Below are positions 1 through 7,529 of a DNA stretch of 18,503 bases, piece by piece (the stretch's first letter is position 1; every line of letters starts with the position of its first letter). The notes under the pieces were generated by a model. The model was not told where the DNA came from, did not search any database, and saw only the letters and a program-made list of their open reading frames with translations. Where the stretch lies: the NCBI GenBank assembly GCA_964422925.1, contig CAYRDC010000033.1, forward strand, positions 1 to 18,503, written 5' to 3'. The stretch is from CAYRDC01 sp964422925 (lineage in GTDB: Bacteria; Bacteroidota; Bacteroidia; Chitinophagales; S012-47). The translations under genes and the position numbers were made by a program.

Positions 1-114
1 GGTACAGGCATAAATAGGGAAGCCATCTCATATATTGGTTATGAGACGGCCTCTCCTGTCCAAATTACTGGTTTAAGTTTAGCGAAGCGTAACTTAAACC
101 TACCTATGATCTGA
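1..114 (+). other. Unassigned left edge: two inverted repeats, possible tail of a cut gene
   Basis: No gene can be assigned with confidence. One frame is open from base 1 to a TGA at 112-114 (37 codons, ending in residues LNLPMI), so this could be the last part of a gene that begins outside the window; an open stretch this short is not strong evidence. The same bases hold two inverted repeats. 22-31 pairs with 41-50 (10 bp with one mismatch, 9-nt loop), and 70-79 pairs perfectly with 91-100 (10 bp), with an 11-nt loop containing AGCG twice. Bases 1-8 and 55-61 are also nearly complementary. A structured RNA or intergenic repeat is therefore an equally good reading. Confidence 0.25.
70..100. 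repeat. Perfect 10-bp inverted repeat (hairpin)
   Basis: The arm GGTTTAAGTT (70-79) is the exact reverse complement of 91-100. The 11-base loop reads T-AGCG-A-AGCG-T and can form a further 2-bp stem. There is no T-tract, so it does not look like an intrinsic terminator. Its role is unknown. Confidence 0.6.
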
Positions 115-176
115 AGTTTGCAACTTCCAACCAATGGCAACAGACTGAATTAACCGGGGTGTCTTTTGGGAAATGT

Positions 177-204
177 CGAATGACGAATGACGAATGATGA
201 ATGT
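177..204. repeat. 7-bp tandem repeat (CGAATGA x3 plus one degenerate copy)
   Basis: CGAATGA occurs three times without interruption (177-183, 184-190, 191-197), followed by TGAATGT (198-204), a diverged fourth unit. It lies in a non-coding stretch. Such short arrays can change copy number by replication slippage. Confidence 0.75.
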
Positions 205-258
205 CCGCGGACGAAAATAGCCAAAAGCCCACTCCCAATAACTAAAAGCCAGAGCCTT

Positions 259-285
259 AAAAAAGCCCCGCCACAGGCGGGGCTT
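259..285 (-). terminator. Intrinsic terminator for the PDZ/T9SS gene
   Basis: A perfect 10-bp stem (263-272 with 276-285) with a 3-nt loop. Read on the minus strand, the GC-rich hairpin is followed by a run of six T (A259-264 on the plus strand, the inner two also able to pair in the stem). It lies about 25 bases past the stop codon of the minus-strand PDZ gene, where its terminator is expected. Confidence 0.85.
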
Positions 286-310
286 CCAAGTGGTGCCATG
301 AAACCTCACT

Positions 311-1852
311 TTATTGAATTACCACTTTTCTTGAGTATGTTTTACCGTTCTGAACCAAGACCAGGAAATATATCCCGCCTGATTCGTCACTCAGATCAAT
401 TTCTTCACTGAAGCTTCCCGAAAAACCGGGTAGTATCCGGTGATAAATTTCTTCACCGTTCATGTTCAGCAGGTAGATATCCGTATTGCCGGTGGTGTTC
501 AGCGTGAATTGCAGCCTGAACAAGCCGTTGCCAGGGTTCGGCCAGATGCTGCATTGATCCACGGCCAGGGACTCGTCCAGGCTGAGGCCAAGGGTGGAAT
601 GGAGCATGTTGCGCTCATCCGGCTCCGGCTGCACGATTTCGATGTAGATGCGGGTGTCCGCTTTGTCCGTGCCGGGTTTGCGGCAATTGCCGTGATGGTG
701 GATTTCAAATTCTTCTTCGATTTTCAGTTCCCTGAGCTGACGGGTGGCTTCGTCAATGGCATCCTCTATTTCCTGGCGGTGTTCTTCCAACTCGCCCTGC
801 AGTTCCCGGAGGTGTTCCTTCAGATCGTTCATGATGCGGTCGATGGATTCGGTTTGCTCCTGTCCGGGCCGGGGCATGTTATAATACCAGCCGAAACGTT
901 TTTCCTTTAGGGTGCCTTTCAGTTGTATGGTATGACCCTCCCGTTCAACGAGCAGTTCGATGGCATCGCCCGGTTTCTTGTTGCGGACCAGTTCGCGTAC
1001 CAATGCGGCCCGGTGTACTTCGATACCGTCCACTTCCAGCAGGATATCACCGGGTTGCAGGCCCATTTCCTCCGCGGCAGAGCCTTCCTGGATTTCTTCC
1101 ACAATGACCTCTCTATTGGATTCCCGGAGTATCACCCCGAGAGCCGGCTGGTCATCCGCGAAACCGAAATCGAAGTCAAAATCAAAGTCATTTTCCGGGA
1201 AGTTCCAGTGGAAGGGTTCGAACGGCATGTCCATCCAGCCAAAATCCCCGGGGTTCTCCGCGAGGATGGCAGTGGTGGTGTATTGCTCTCCGCTGCGTTG
1301 GTAAACAACTGGCACCTGGTCGCCCGGTCGCAGCTCCCGGATCAGGTGCACCAGGGTAGCCGCATCATCCACAGGCCGTCCATTCACTTCGAGAATCACA
1401 TCGCCCTCCCGGAGACCCGCCTGTTCTGCCGGGCTTCCGGGTTCCACCGCGCTGATCAAAACGCCCTCACCAGATTCGCTACTTTCGAGGAATACACCCA
1501 AGTAAGGTTGACTACTTGCGGTGTCGGTATCAAAGGAAGAATCCCCAGGCAGGTGGCTGAAGTTTCCGTTCCGGAAATAATACCTTTCAATATCCACCGT
1601 TTTCCCCTTATCGTTGAACTTGCGGATGGTAATTTCAACATTGCCTTTGTTTTTGCCGGCATATTTCGCGGCAATATTCCTGATATCCAGGTCCTGTCCG
1701 GAAGCCAGGATGGTGTCGATTATGGTGATGTGGTTCCCGTTATGTTCAATGATTTTGATACGGGCTTGCCGGTTGTTGTCCTGAGCCCGCAATGTGCCTA
1801 CAGCCGAAACCATGAAAACCGGCAGGCAAAAAGCAAGGAGAAATCGCTTCAT
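311..1852 (-). CDS. Secreted two-PDZ-domain protein with type IX secretion sorting domain
   Basis: 513 residues. A signal peptide (about 1-23, ending LRAQ) is followed by a short N-terminal region and PDZ domain 1 (about 116-198; GSPAEQAGLREGDVILEVNG). A linker with an acidic FDFDFDF run (222-229) leads to PDZ domain 2 (about 235-318; AAEEMGLQPGDILLEVDG). A charged predicted coiled coil follows (about 332-385), then a Por-type C-terminal sorting domain (about 436-513; WPNPGNGLF near its start, GGIYFLVLVQNGKTYSRKV near its end). The C-terminal domain predicts export by the type IX system to the cell surface or medium. PDZ domains bind peptide C-termini and often sit in HtrA/CtpA proteases, but no protease domain is visible here, so this may be a scaffold or adaptor. 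Each PDZ domain is followed by an FGW...MP motif, suggesting the whole unit was duplicated. It is monocistronic, with its own terminator. The specific partner is unknown. Confidence 0.85.
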   Translation of the reverse strand: MKRFLLAFCLPVFMVSAVGTLRAQDNNRQARIKIIEHNGNHITIIDTILASGQDLDIRNIAAKYAGKNKGNVEITIRKFNDKGKTVDIERYYFRNGNFSHLPGDSSFDTDTASSQPYLGVFLESSESGEGVLISAVEPGSPAEQAGLREGDVILEVNGRPVDDAATLVHLIRELRPGDQVPVVYQRSGEQYTTTAILAENPGDFGWMDMPFEPFHWNFPENDFDFDFDFGFADDQPALGVILRESNREVIVEEIQEGSAAEEMGLQPGDILLEVDGIEVHRAALVRELVRNKKPGDAIELLVEREGHTIQLKGTLKEKRFGWYYNMPRPGQEQTESIDRIMNDLKEHLRELQGELEEHRQEIEDAIDEATRQLRELKIEEEFEIHHHGNCRKPGTDKADTRIYIEIVQPEPDERNMLHSTLGLSLDESLAVDQCSIWPNPGNGLFRLQFTLNTTGNTDIYLLNMNGEEIYHRILPGFSGSFSEEIDLSDESGGIYFLVLVQNGKTYSRKVVIQ

Positions 1853-1981
1853 GGCTGAATATATTTTTTTAGTACACCTTACCCAAAGCCCAACCCAAGT
1901 TACAACATGATTCTGAATCGGAACGTTAAAAACTTTTAATTTCTGTTAAGGACATTGGGTTCAAGTTCCGATCTTTGTGAA
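1853..1981. promoter_or_regulatory. Divergent intergenic region between PDZ gene and SCO/cytochrome operon
   Basis: 129 bases separate the two divergent starts, so promoters in both directions are expected here. For the plus-strand operon a one-mismatch -7 element, GATCTTTG (1970-1977; consensus TAnnTTTG), lies just before the ATG at 1982, but no well-placed TTTG -33 element accompanies it. No clear element was found for the minus-strand gene. Confidence 0.3.
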
Positions 1982-2419
1982 ATGTTTAAAATAACCCAAA
2001 CGGTTGCGAGATCCCTGGTGACAGGAATGCTGCTTTTGTTGATGACAGCCTGCCAACCCAGCGATAAGCAGCAGGAAGAGCAGGCCCGGGAAAAAGTGAT
2101 GGCCTTGCATGACAGCGCCATGGCGCTGATGAGTCCGGTCAACGCCTATAGCGAAATAATGGATTCCCTGTTGGGCGACACTACCGGCCAGTATAATCCG
2201 GTGCGGGCCGCCCGTGTCAGCCAATTGCTGGAACGGGCAGGGCAAATCATGTGGGACTGGATGCACCAGTTCCGGGACCCAACGCCCGGCACTCCGCACG
2301 ATACGGTTATTGGCTACTACCACGATCAGCAGGTGCACATTGAATCAGTTTACCATGAAATGCTGAACGCGCTGGACAGCGCGAAAAGCTTCCTGAATCA
2401 AAAGGAGCGCTCAAAATGA
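1982..2419 (+). CDS. Small lipoprotein of the SCO/cytochrome c operon
   Basis: 145 residues from the ATG at 1982; the frame stays open upstream to a TTG at 1955, but the ATG gives a sensible signal peptide. The lipoprotein signal runs LLLLMTAC, with Cys24 as the lipidation site, so the mature protein should be membrane-anchored in the periplasm. The rest is mostly helical and charged, with heptad-like stretches (EKVMALHDSAMALMSP), several His/Met residues and no enzymatic motif. It resembles a family of about 150-residue Bacteroidota lipoproteins that automatic annotation often calls 'viral A-type inclusion protein', a misleading name; that match is from memory. Its stop overlaps the SCO gene start (ATGA), which implies translational coupling and a shared role in copper or heme electron-transfer assembly. 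Function unknown. Confidence 0.75.
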   Translation: MFKITQTVARSLVTGMLLLLMTACQPSDKQQEEQAREKVMALHDSAMALMSPVNAYSEIMDSLLGDTTGQYNPVRAARVSQLLERAGQIMWDWMHQFRDPTPGTPHDTVIGYYHDQQVHIESVYHEMLNALDSAKSFLNQKERSK

Positions 2420-3081
2420 TGAAAACAGTTCGTTTTATGGGAGGGCTTTTGCCCGTATTGATATTCCTGGCCGGGGTGGGCTGCCAGCGCGCTGAAAAGA
2501 AGCCCCACGGGCTTCCTTACCTGGGGAATACGCAAACCCGCCTGGTCCGGGAAGGAGGGAAATTGACAGAAGACACCGTCTATTATACGTTACCGGATTT
2601 TCAGTTTATCGACCAGGACAGCCAGGTGGTGAACAAAGCCACCCTGCGCGGCAAGATTTACGTGGCTGATTTCTTCTTTACCACCTGCCCGACCATTTGC
2701 CCCAAAATGAGTGAACAAATGCTGCGGGTGTACAACCGTTTCCGGGAAGACCCGAGGCTGGAAATCGTATCGCACAGCATTGACCCGGAATTTGATACCA
2801 TCCCGGTACTGAAAGATTATGCCCTTCGCCTCGGGGTTAAGGATAATAAATGGCATTTTGTTACGGGCAGGAAAGAGGATATTTACAACATGTCAAAATT
2901 TTACCTGGTGAGCGCGGTCGAAGATCCCGCGGCACCGGGCGGGTTTTCGCACAGTGGCGCTTTCATTCTGGTGGATACCGCTTTTCACCTTCGTGGGATT
3001 TATGACGGGACAAAACCTGAAGAAGTGGATCATTTGATAGACGGCATTAACCTGTTGATCAGGGAGATGTATGGTGAATAA
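2416..3081 (+). CDS. SCO1/SenC/PrrC family copper chaperone (thioredoxin fold)
   Basis: 221 residues. The N-terminal segment (about 5-22) ending LAGVGC with Cys23 predicts a lipoprotein, although the lipobox is not classical at -3. The thioredoxin-like domain carries the SCO copper-binding motif CPTIC (Cys91, Cys95) just after FFFTT, and the expected distal histidine (His179, in FSHSGAFILVD). SCO proteins deliver copper to the CuA centre of cytochrome c oxidase, and in some bacteria to nitrous oxide reductase, or act as thiol reductases. Neither target enzyme is in the window. An AGGAG at 2403-2407 is a plausible ribosome binding site, and a second ATG at 2419 is also possible. It overlaps the upstream gene by 4 bases and the downstream cytochrome gene by 11. 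Confidence 0.93.
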   Translation: MMKTVRFMGGLLPVLIFLAGVGCQRAEKKPHGLPYLGNTQTRLVREGGKLTEDTVYYTLPDFQFIDQDSQVVNKATLRGKIYVADFFFTTCPTICPKMSEQMLRVYNRFREDPRLEIVSHSIDPEFDTIPVLKDYALRLGVKDNKWHFVTGRKEDIYNMSKFYLVSAVEDPAAPGGFSHSGAFILVDTAFHLRGIYDGTKPEEVDHLIDGINLLIREMYGE

Positions 3082-3487
3082 AAAGTCCCTGCTGGCCATA
3101 TTGCCTTTTGTCTTTTTGCTCGGTTTGTTTATCGTGAACTGGATCCGGAACGGAAGGCTTCCGGCTCCCGGCAGCTTATTGTACAAAGAATATTGCGCCA
3201 ACTGCCATATGAAAAACGGGCAGGGGCTGGGCAGGCTGTATCCTCCGCTGGCCGGTTCGGATTACATGGAATCCCACTGGGACGAAATTGTTTGCATTAT
3301 CCGGAATGGCATGGAAGGGAGCATAGTGGTGAACGGGCTCGAATACAACAAGAAGATGGACCCCGTAGAAGACCTGTCCGATATCCAGGTAAAGAACCTG
3401 GTAAATTACATAGGCCGTTCCTGGGGCAATGATTTTCCTGCCTGCAGTCTGAAAGATATCAAAAAAGCTGCCCGCACATGCCCCTGA
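3071..3487 (+). CDS. Membrane-anchored monoheme cytochrome c
   Basis: 138 residues. An uncleaved-looking hydrophobic segment (about 6-24) should anchor the protein in the inner membrane with the heme domain in the periplasm. Class I cytochrome c features are visible: heme-attachment motif CANCH (Cys42, Cys45, His46), the PPLAGSDYM stretch after it, and a candidate distal ligand Met96 before LSDIQVKNLVNYI. Extra cysteines occur at 75, 125 and 137. The start overlaps the end of the SCO gene by 11 bases. The trio probably serves one respiratory branch by passing electrons to, or helping mature, a copper oxidase or reductase encoded elsewhere. The gene ends directly against the convergent gene, with no spacer. 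Confidence 0.9.
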   Translation: MVNKKSLLAILPFVFLLGLFIVNWIRNGRLPAPGSLLYKEYCANCHMKNGQGLGRLYPPLAGSDYMESHWDEIVCIIRNGMEGSIVVNGLEYNKKMDPVEDLSDIQVKNLVNYIGRSWGNDFPACSLKDIKKAARTCP

Positions 3488-5380
3488 TCAAAGGATGCGA
3501 ATCTTTTGACTGCATACTGTTCCGGTTTCTTTATTCATAAATTGAAGGATGTAAATCCCCGGATCCCGGATGTAAAGAGTAATCGGTTGGTTGGTGACAG
3601 CATTCCCTTCTGTCAGCTTTTGGCCGCTGATGCTGTACAAAGCATACCGGATTGATTTTTTGGTACCACTTGAGAAAACCAGGGTATTGTCATAGAATAT
3701 CGCCTGAATATCCTGTTCAAAATTACCGGTCTGGAGTATAATCACATCACTGTACCGGCTGTGTCCGTTGGGTCCGAGAAATTCGAGCCGGTAATAATAG
3801 ACGGTGTTTTGCTTAACCAGTGAGTCTGTCCAGGCATAGGAAGCCGGTTCCCCGGCAGCTTTCACAAACCCGAGGCTTTTCCAGTTCATTCCGTTGGTAC
3901 TTCGCTGCACACGATATCCGGCCAGGGCATTTTCTTCATAGCTGGTCCATTCCAGCACATTCACGCGGCCCTCGGTTTTACCGGTAAAGTAATCTATTTG
4001 TAAATCAAGCAGCAGGGGACATGTAACGAAACTGTTGTTCATGGACAAGCTGGTGTACCACCAGGTGTTGATGACCTCGGGATTCGAATTATTGGTACCC
4101 CGGTTTTGCCATTTATGAGCCGGACCGGTGGTTCCGGTAAGATTGGCAACACCGTCCAGAGAATTCGAATAATCGGTCAGCAGGGAATCGTTCCAGAACA
4201 TCATCACGGGGGGCAGGGGCGATCCGTCTGCCTGTTTCGATGGCCTGATCAGGCTTACCGAAAAACCGTTCAAATGATTTTCAACATCTGTCATGGGGAG
4301 GTGTGTCATCCCGGTGGTGTACTTCAGGGTTACGGAAACCGTATCGATCCCGGAAACATAGGTATTGTTACCGTCATAACCATCCCATGATATACAATTG
4401 CTTCCTTTGTTTACCGTGGTTACAATGGTTCGCGTTACATAATTCTGGAAATCAAGTTGTATTTCCACCTGCCGGGAAGCCGTAGCATCTACATAAATGC
4501 ATAATGAAGAGGAGTCGCATCCGGTAATGTTGAATGAGTCGATTTTCCCGACCACGCCCGAAGGGTAAATCAATGAATCCGGTTCATTCAGGAAAATGGG
4601 ATATTCCGGGACGCCCGGAGAGCCTCCGGCATTCAGGATATTAGCCCGGTAATCCGATTTTCTGCGATTTACCGGATCGCCCACATTGCTGGCCCCCTGG
4701 CTGTTGCAACTGATAACGAACCCCCATGGCCTGATACCGTTAAAATCGATTTTTGTGACTACAGAATCGGTGGAATACACATACATACTGGCCATGAAGG
4801 CATTATTGCTCCCCTGGCAATTAATATCCCAGGCTTTGCTCCAGAGCCTTCCTGGTTTTTCCTTGCTGCCACTGACAACTGTTGCGTCAAAATATTCAAT
4901 GATTCGTTTGTTGTGTTTGGTGGGGTCGTTATCTTCGGCAAATTCAATATAGTAATTGCCGGTTTTGGTAGCGGTATAACTCAGGGCGTCATAACCTCCT
5001 GAATACAATTCTTCCGGCCCCGTGATAGCCTCTGAACAACTACTGATCCAGCCTTTTGAACTGGCAGAAGTGATCAGTTCCGGGCCTTTGACAATGACCC
5101 CGTCCGGGTCGCGCAGGCGGTACCAGACATCTTCATCCGGGTTGTTATAGCCGAAATACAAGGTTTCCCCGGAATTCATATAAATGTACAACCTGTATTC
5201 TTCCGGGGCGCCATAGGTGGCAAACAACCGGTTCGTGTCCCCATTGTCCCAAATCTGTATGGAACCGTAATTATTGCAGTCATTGGCAAACAGCTCTCTC
5301 GTACCCTCATCCCGGGCATACATAGGGATATTTAGCAGCATAATTGCTGCAGCATACCAATATGCCAATCTTGCGGCCAC
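3488..5380 (-). CDS. T9SS-sorted secreted protein of unknown function
   Basis: 630 residues from a GTG start; upstream the frame soon hits TAA, so GTG at 5378-5380 or an internal ATG (Met14) must be used. The N-terminus (about 1-22) looks like a signal peptide. The central part is beta-rich with many Cys, and includes the stretch SWDGYDGNNTYVSG (331-344) and GMTHLPMTDVENHLNGF (357-373). Similar stretches occur in large Bacteroidota surface and gliding-associated proteins. A fibronectin-III-like segment follows (about 470-550; LEWTSYEENALAGYRVQRS), then a C-terminal Por sorting domain (about 555-630; YALYSISGQKL, GIYILQF). It is probably exported by the type IX system and attached to the surface or released. 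No catalytic motif was recognised. It lies 79 bases downstream of the metallophosphoesterase gene and may be transcribed separately. Confidence 0.8.
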   Translation of the reverse strand: MAARLAYWYAAAIMLLNIPMYARDEGTRELFANDCNNYGSIQIWDNGDTNRLFATYGAPEEYRLYIYMNSGETLYFGYNNPDEDVWYRLRDPDGVIVKGPELITSASSKGWISSCSEAITGPEELYSGGYDALSYTATKTGNYYIEFAEDNDPTKHNKRIIEYFDATVVSGSKEKPGRLWSKAWDINCQGSNNAFMASMYVYSTDSVVTKIDFNGIRPWGFVISCNSQGASNVGDPVNRRKSDYRANILNAGGSPGVPEYPIFLNEPDSLIYPSGVVGKIDSFNITGCDSSSLCIYVDATASRQVEIQLDFQNYVTRTIVTTVNKGSNCISWDGYDGNNTYVSGIDTVSVTLKYTTGMTHLPMTDVENHLNGFSVSLIRPSKQADGSPLPPVMMFWNDSLLTDYSNSLDGVANLTGTTGPAHKWQNRGTNNSNPEVINTWWYTSLSMNNSFVTCPLLLDLQIDYFTGKTEGRVNVLEWTSYEENALAGYRVQRSTNGMNWKSLGFVKAAGEPASYAWTDSLVKQNTVYYYRLEFLGPNGHSRYSDVIILQTGNFEQDIQAIFYDNTLVFSSGTKKSIRYALYSISGQKLTEGNAVTNQPITLYIRDPGIYILQFMNKETGTVCSQKIRIL

Positions 5381-5444
5381 AATGGGGTATTTTACTTATC
5401 TTATTTACGGTGTAAATCATACACTGATAAGCCAGGGGCTGTAA

Positions 5445-5461
5445 GAATTTTCTGAAAATTC
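5445..5461. repeat. AT-rich 17-bp palindrome at the end of the metallophosphoesterase gene
   Basis: GAATTTT-CTG-AAAATTC is perfectly self-complementary, with 7-bp arms, and overlaps the stop codon (5460-5462). It could form a weak 3' hairpin on either strand, but it has no GC-rich stem or T-tract, so I do not call it a terminator. Confidence 0.4.
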
Positions 5462-6692
5462 AGTGTTTCCGAAGGGTGATCAAAGTAATTTCAGGCCAGA
5501 TGCCCACTCTGCCCGGAAAACCAATGTAGCCGAAGCCCCGGTTTACATAGAGATATTGCGCATCCTGCCGATACAGGCCAGCCCATTCCCTATACAGCCA
5601 ACGGACAGGACTCCATTTCCATTTCCCCAGTTCCCAGCCAAATTGCATACCGTGGGTATGGCCGGATAAAGTCAGGCTGATCTTTGCACCGGGTAAAACC
5701 TCCGTGCGCCAATGGCTGGGGTCGTGCGAAAGCAGCACGGTAAATGCCCCGGGCGGGACCTGCCGCATGGTTTCATCCAGACGGCCGTATTGCCTGAATG
5801 GCAGGCTTCCCCAGTTTTCCACCCCGGCTATTATAATTAAACTGCCTTCTTTGTTTATGGCAATGGCTTCATTCTTCAGCAAGCGGAAACCGGCTGTGCG
5901 ATGCATTTCTTCCAATCGCTGCAAGTTATTCCGTTTTGACTCCGGATCCTGCCAGGCAATGTAATCCCCATAATCATGGTTGCCGAGTATGCTGAATTTA
6001 CCGTAAGGGGCTTTCAGGTTTTGCAGCAGGGGAAGATAGGGTTCCGCTTCTGCGGCAAAATTGTTGACCAGGTCACCGGTAAACACGATGCAGTCAGCGC
6101 CTGTCGACTGCAGCTGTTGCAGCCCTTTTCGCACCGGATTCATTCTTCCGTAGAAACTGCCCAGGTGCAGGTCAGATATCTGGGCTATGGTGAATCCGTC
6201 AAATGATTCGGGAAGTTCGGGGAAAACCAGTACTATTTTCCTGGTTTTGAAGAGGTGCTTGCCGGCAATGATGCCATGCAGCACAAGTACCAGGAGCACC
6301 CCCCAGGCAGCCATTCCGGCCCATGCTGCCATGCCGTCCCATTGGCTGAAGCTTCCGCTTATCCAATGCACGGGCCCCAGTAATGCCAGGCTTACCAGGA
6401 ATATCAGGGTAAATGCCAGTTTGGGGATAAACCACAAAATGGTAAAAGCCATCAGGCCAAAGGAAAGGCGGTAATTAGCCGGTGTGTTTAACTTTTGCCA
6501 GTTGCGCATAGCCAGGTACCAGGCAAGCACTACAAGAATGCTCAATCCCCAATACCAGTATGGGAAAGCGGTAAACCAGCCTGGGAAATATTGCCTGAAA
6601 ATAACCCTCATGCCCAGGAAGGAGGGCAAATCGATCAGCAAAAGCAAACCCGGAAGGATGGGAAAAATGCGCCTGGCAGGGGAAGTGGCCAT
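5460..6692 (-). CDS. Membrane-bound calcineurin-like metallophosphoesterase (YkuE/YaeI type)
   Basis: 410 residues. Four hydrophobic segments (about 10-30, 42-61, 78-105, 125-142) precede a soluble catalytic domain. The domain has the full set of metallophosphoesterase motifs: SDLH (173-176), GDLVN (206-210), GNHD (237-240), SHD (322-324) and GHTH (344-347), which ligate two metal ions and hydrolyse phosphoesters. This N-terminal membrane plus C-terminal phosphoesterase layout is shared with YkuE/YaeI-like proteins, some of which act on UDP-diacylglucosamine or other lipid phosphates; the substrate here is not known. The start is an ATG, 26 bases after the DUF190 stop on the same strand, so it may be cotranscribed with the fluoride-channel pair. 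Confidence 0.93.
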   Translation of the reverse strand: MATSPARRIFPILPGLLLLIDLPSFLGMRVIFRQYFPGWFTAFPYWYWGLSILVVLAWYLAMRNWQKLNTPANYRLSFGLMAFTILWFIPKLAFTLIFLVSLALLGPVHWISGSFSQWDGMAAWAGMAAWGVLLVLVLHGIIAGKHLFKTRKIVLVFPELPESFDGFTIAQISDLHLGSFYGRMNPVRKGLQQLQSTGADCIVFTGDLVNNFAAEAEPYLPLLQNLKAPYGKFSILGNHDYGDYIAWQDPESKRNNLQRLEEMHRTAGFRLLKNEAIAINKEGSLIIIAGVENWGSLPFRQYGRLDETMRQVPPGAFTVLLSHDPSHWRTEVLPGAKISLTLSGHTHGMQFGWELGKWKWSPVRWLYREWAGLYRQDAQYLYVNRGFGYIGFPGRVGIWPEITLITLRKH

Positions 6693-6718
6693 GCGTAAAT
6701 AATTCTTTATAACTTAAA

Positions 6719-7060
6719 TTAGTTCGAACCGGGGTGACGGTATTTAATCACCTTGGCTTTTTCCATGGTAATCAGCCCTTCGGTAACGTGTTCGTCCAGA
6801 AAGGGAAGCAGCAGGTCAATCTTTTCACGGGCGTCTACGATTTCAACCAGGATAGGCAGGTCTTCGCTCAGGCGGAGAATTTTGGCGCTGTGCATCCGGC
6901 TATGCGCCCCGAAACCCATTATGCCCTTGAACACGGTAGCTCCGGCCATGTTTAGCCTCCGGGCTTCTTCCACAATGGCTTCATACAGGGGACGCCCCTT
7001 ATAACGGTCGGATTCACCAATGAAAATTCTTAACAGGACACCGTCTTCAGGGATTTTCAT
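6719..7060 (-). CDS. DUF190 family protein (FluC partner)
   Basis: 113 residues. It shows the DUF190 pattern: LLRIFIGESDRYKGRPLYEA near the start, then AGATVFKGIMGFG and a C-terminal part beginning ITMEKAKVI. The fold is PII-like (ferredoxin-type), and the family often sits next to CrcB/FluC fluoride channels; its biochemical role is not settled. The frame remains open upstream inside the fluC gene (to 7351), but the ATG at 7058-7060 gives the normal family length and overlaps the fluC stop as ATGA, a typical coupling arrangement. It probably regulates or supports the channel. Confidence 0.88.
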   Translation of the reverse strand: MKIPEDGVLLRIFIGESDRYKGRPLYEAIVEEARRLNMAGATVFKGIMGFGAHSRMHSAKILRLSEDLPILVEIVDAREKIDLLLPFLDEHVTEGLITMEKAKVIKYRHPGSN

Positions 7061-7452
7061 AACCAGGTATTTAGTAAACGAAACAGGATCCGGGTACCCA
7101 GGTAACCGGTGAATACCAGTAACAGTCCGAGCAGAATACTCAAACCAACATTCAACAGTGCGAAAAGGTAATCCCCTTCGCGGATAAGATGCATGGTTTC
7201 GAGCGACCAGGTGGAGAAGGTCGTAAAAGCCCCGAGCAGGCCGATCAGCAGGAAAGATTTCAGGTCGGGACCCAGCGGAAAGCGCTCGGTGGTGGCCCAG
7301 AGTATGCCAATGAGCAGGCTGCCCAGCAGATTTACCACCAGGGTGCCCCACGGAAAGGCGGGAGAAAACACCCGGTAGGCCATGCCTGACATCCCGTAGC
7401 GCAACACAGCACCAATGGCCCCTCCGGCTGCGATAATCAGAATCCGGTACAT
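7057..7452 (-). CDS. fluC: Fluoride ion channel FluC/CrcB
   Basis: 131 residues, the usual length for a single-domain Fluc channel, with four hydrophobic helices. Family motifs are present: GGAIGAVLRY (10-19), GTLVVNLLGSLLIG (36-49, with the conserved Asn41) and GAFTTFSTWS (74-83). Fluc proteins form dual-topology dimers that let toxic cytoplasmic fluoride leave the cell. The gene is translationally coupled to DUF190 by an ATGA overlap. A perfect -7 element, TACTTTTG (7461-7468 on the minus strand), lies 8 bases before the ATG, so it may have its own promoter. I did not find a fluoride riboswitch in the 77 bases upstream, which is probably too short a space for one plus a promoter. Confidence 0.95.
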   Translation of the reverse strand: MYRILIIAAGGAIGAVLRYGMSGMAYRVFSPAFPWGTLVVNLLGSLLIGILWATTERFPLGPDLKSFLLIGLLGAFTTFSTWSLETMHLIREGDYLFALLNVGLSILLGLLLVFTGYLGTRILFRLLNTWL

Positions 7453-7460
7453 AACGGAGC

Positions 7461-7468
7461 CAAAAGTA
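7461..7468 (-). promoter_or_regulatory. Bacteroidota -7 promoter element before fluC
   Basis: On the minus strand the bases read TACTTTTG, an exact match to TAnnTTTG, 8 bases before the fluC ATG. No good TTTG -33 element is seen at the expected distance, so the call rests on the -7 element alone. Confidence 0.45.
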
Positions 7469-7529
7469 AAAAGTTTTCAGCGGGACTGCTTACTGTTGGG
7501 TGCAGCCGACTGCCGGGATTTTCGCAGCC

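Noticed and set aside
923..1858. 311-codon plus-strand frame opposite the PDZ gene
   Set aside because: It is the antisense of a clear two-PDZ protein whose domains, signal peptide and sorting domain fit the minus strand.
6719..7351. A 210-codon frame on the minus strand ending in DUF190, as one long gene
   Set aside because: Its first 97 codons lie within fluC in another frame and read like low-complexity shadow sequence. The ATG at 7058-7060 gives the normal DUF190 length and an ATGA junction.
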